64,000 nt of DNA from contig NC_064212.1 of assembly GCF_023101765.2 (NCBI RefSeq), positions 7,688,001-7,752,000 on the forward strand. The letters are read 5' to 3'. The stretch comes from Spodoptera frugiperda. Its lineage: Eukaryota; Arthropoda; Insecta; Lepidoptera; Noctuidae. Each line of letters begins with the position of its first letter. Position 1 is the first letter of the stretch. The notes beneath the pieces were generated by a model that worked only from the letters and a program-made list of their open reading frames with translations, ran no database searches and was not told the origin of the DNA. The position numbers and the translations under genes were made by a program. Below, piece by piece: positions 63,366-64,000 of the stretch.

Positions 63366-63968
63366 AAGTGTTGTTTCACATTGGTTTTCTATAACGTAAT
63401 TGTTTTAATCTTGGTTCTACTCATTTCAAATGTAAAACTATTAATAAACCATTAAATTTTAATGACGTTGCTTCTTGATCAGCTCATGTCTACTCTTACC
63501 ATTACATACACAGTTACACACCATTAAACTAGGTAATCCAGATAGCTCAGTTATCGAGATGGCGAGAAAATTATTTTTATTGATTTCCATCTCAATTTTA
63601 TGATGTAATTTTAATTGAGACATTGGAAAGTACGACTTAATGCCAGCTTGCACCTTTAACGACACGACTAGTCGTTAGCGAGCTGTGAACTTTAATGAAA
63701 TTATTTACTTTGCGTATTGCGTTGGTAGGACGTAGGATTAACACCCACTGATCTATATTTAGTTTACTTTTCATTGATGTTTTAATGCATACACAAAATA
63801 GCTTACTATATATTTGTTGCTAAGTTAAGCACGTTCTGAAAATACCATGCAGTAAAAATCACAAATCCGTTGTCCAAATGGCATGTCACGCGTCACGCTT
63901 GGATAGCGTCTGCACCCAAAGTTGTATAAAGATAACAGAGGAGTAGTTTACGATTGTCTAGCGCGTCA

Positions 63969-63981
63969 GTTGCTTAGCAAC
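63969..63981. promoter_or_regulatory. X-box-like (RFX) palindrome
   Basis: GTTGCTTAGCAAC has the two RFX half-sites GTTGC and GCAAC separated by three bases, inside a wider GTCA...TGAC palindrome. This could be part of a promoter lying across the right edge. Motif match only. Confidence 0.3.
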
Positions 63982-64000
63982 GGTCTGACGCCAGAGTGCC

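Larger units (their letters stand above)
55001..64000. other. Downstream intron or unassigned DNA to the window edge
   Basis: No further convincing exon of the tensin-like gene was found in 9 kb, so its next exon should lie to the right. Contents: CpG-rich blocks (55890-56060, 60530-60620, 63015-63095), a LINE tail (57685-57810), a CCAAT-containing inverted repeat (62180-62266), repeat family B (63183-63365) and an X-box-like palindrome at the edge. ORFs such as 60407-60790 (127 codons) lie partly in GC-rich DNA and show no domain. Confidence 0.4.

Overview
The window reads as nuclear DNA of a moth, most likely a noctuid-like lepidopteran. This is inferred from AT-rich DNA with small CpG-rich blocks, GT-AG exons separated by very long introns, and several interspersed families I recognise as lepidopteran: a tRNA-derived SINE, Helitron-type elements ending hairpin-CTAG-T, and 5'-truncated non-LTR retrotransposon tails. 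Almost none of the ATG-to-stop ORFs look like genes.

The main gene I can support is one large plus-strand gene whose exons run from 968 to 55000 and probably past the right edge. Two tandem, mutually similar first exons (968-1045 and 2289-2369, both phase 0) can join a pair of exons (16874-16982 and 18070-18107) that together encode an N-terminal C1 zinc-finger domain closest, in my recollection, to that of tensins. These join 43855-43923 and 54809-55000 without breaking frame. Two further putative first exons (30935-31003 and 49216-49299, both phase 0) would give isoforms lacking C1. The window would therefore hold only the N-terminus of a tensin-like, multi-promoter gene; the phosphatase-like, SH2 and PTB parts expected of a tensin are not seen here.

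Region by region: 1-2.4 kb holds a CpG-rich block and the twin first exons. 2.4-16.9 kb is intron with a small Helitron, an inverted-repeat element, an initiator tRNA-Met gene on the minus strand and a decamer tandem array. 16.9-18.1 kb holds the C1 exons. 18.1-30.9 kb is intron with a 5'-truncated LINE, SINE/LINE tails, a MITE-like element and one orphan exon-like segment. 29.5-31 kb is a TATA/CpG promoter region with a third first exon. 31-43.9 kb is intron with repeats and a SINE flanked by 12-bp direct repeats. 43.9-55 kb holds a common exon, a large near-perfect 429-bp inverted repeat (46621-47573), a fourth first exon and the last visible exon. 55-64 kb is intron or unassigned DNA with LINE tails and CpG-rich blocks.

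The most unusual object is the 46.6-47.6 kb inverted repeat. Its two 429-bp arms differ at only four positions by my count and are separated by a 95-bp loop that carries a third partial copy. It is a candidate long-hairpin RNA (endo-siRNA) locus or a very young foldback element, and its arms encode a degenerate LIM-finger-like peptide.
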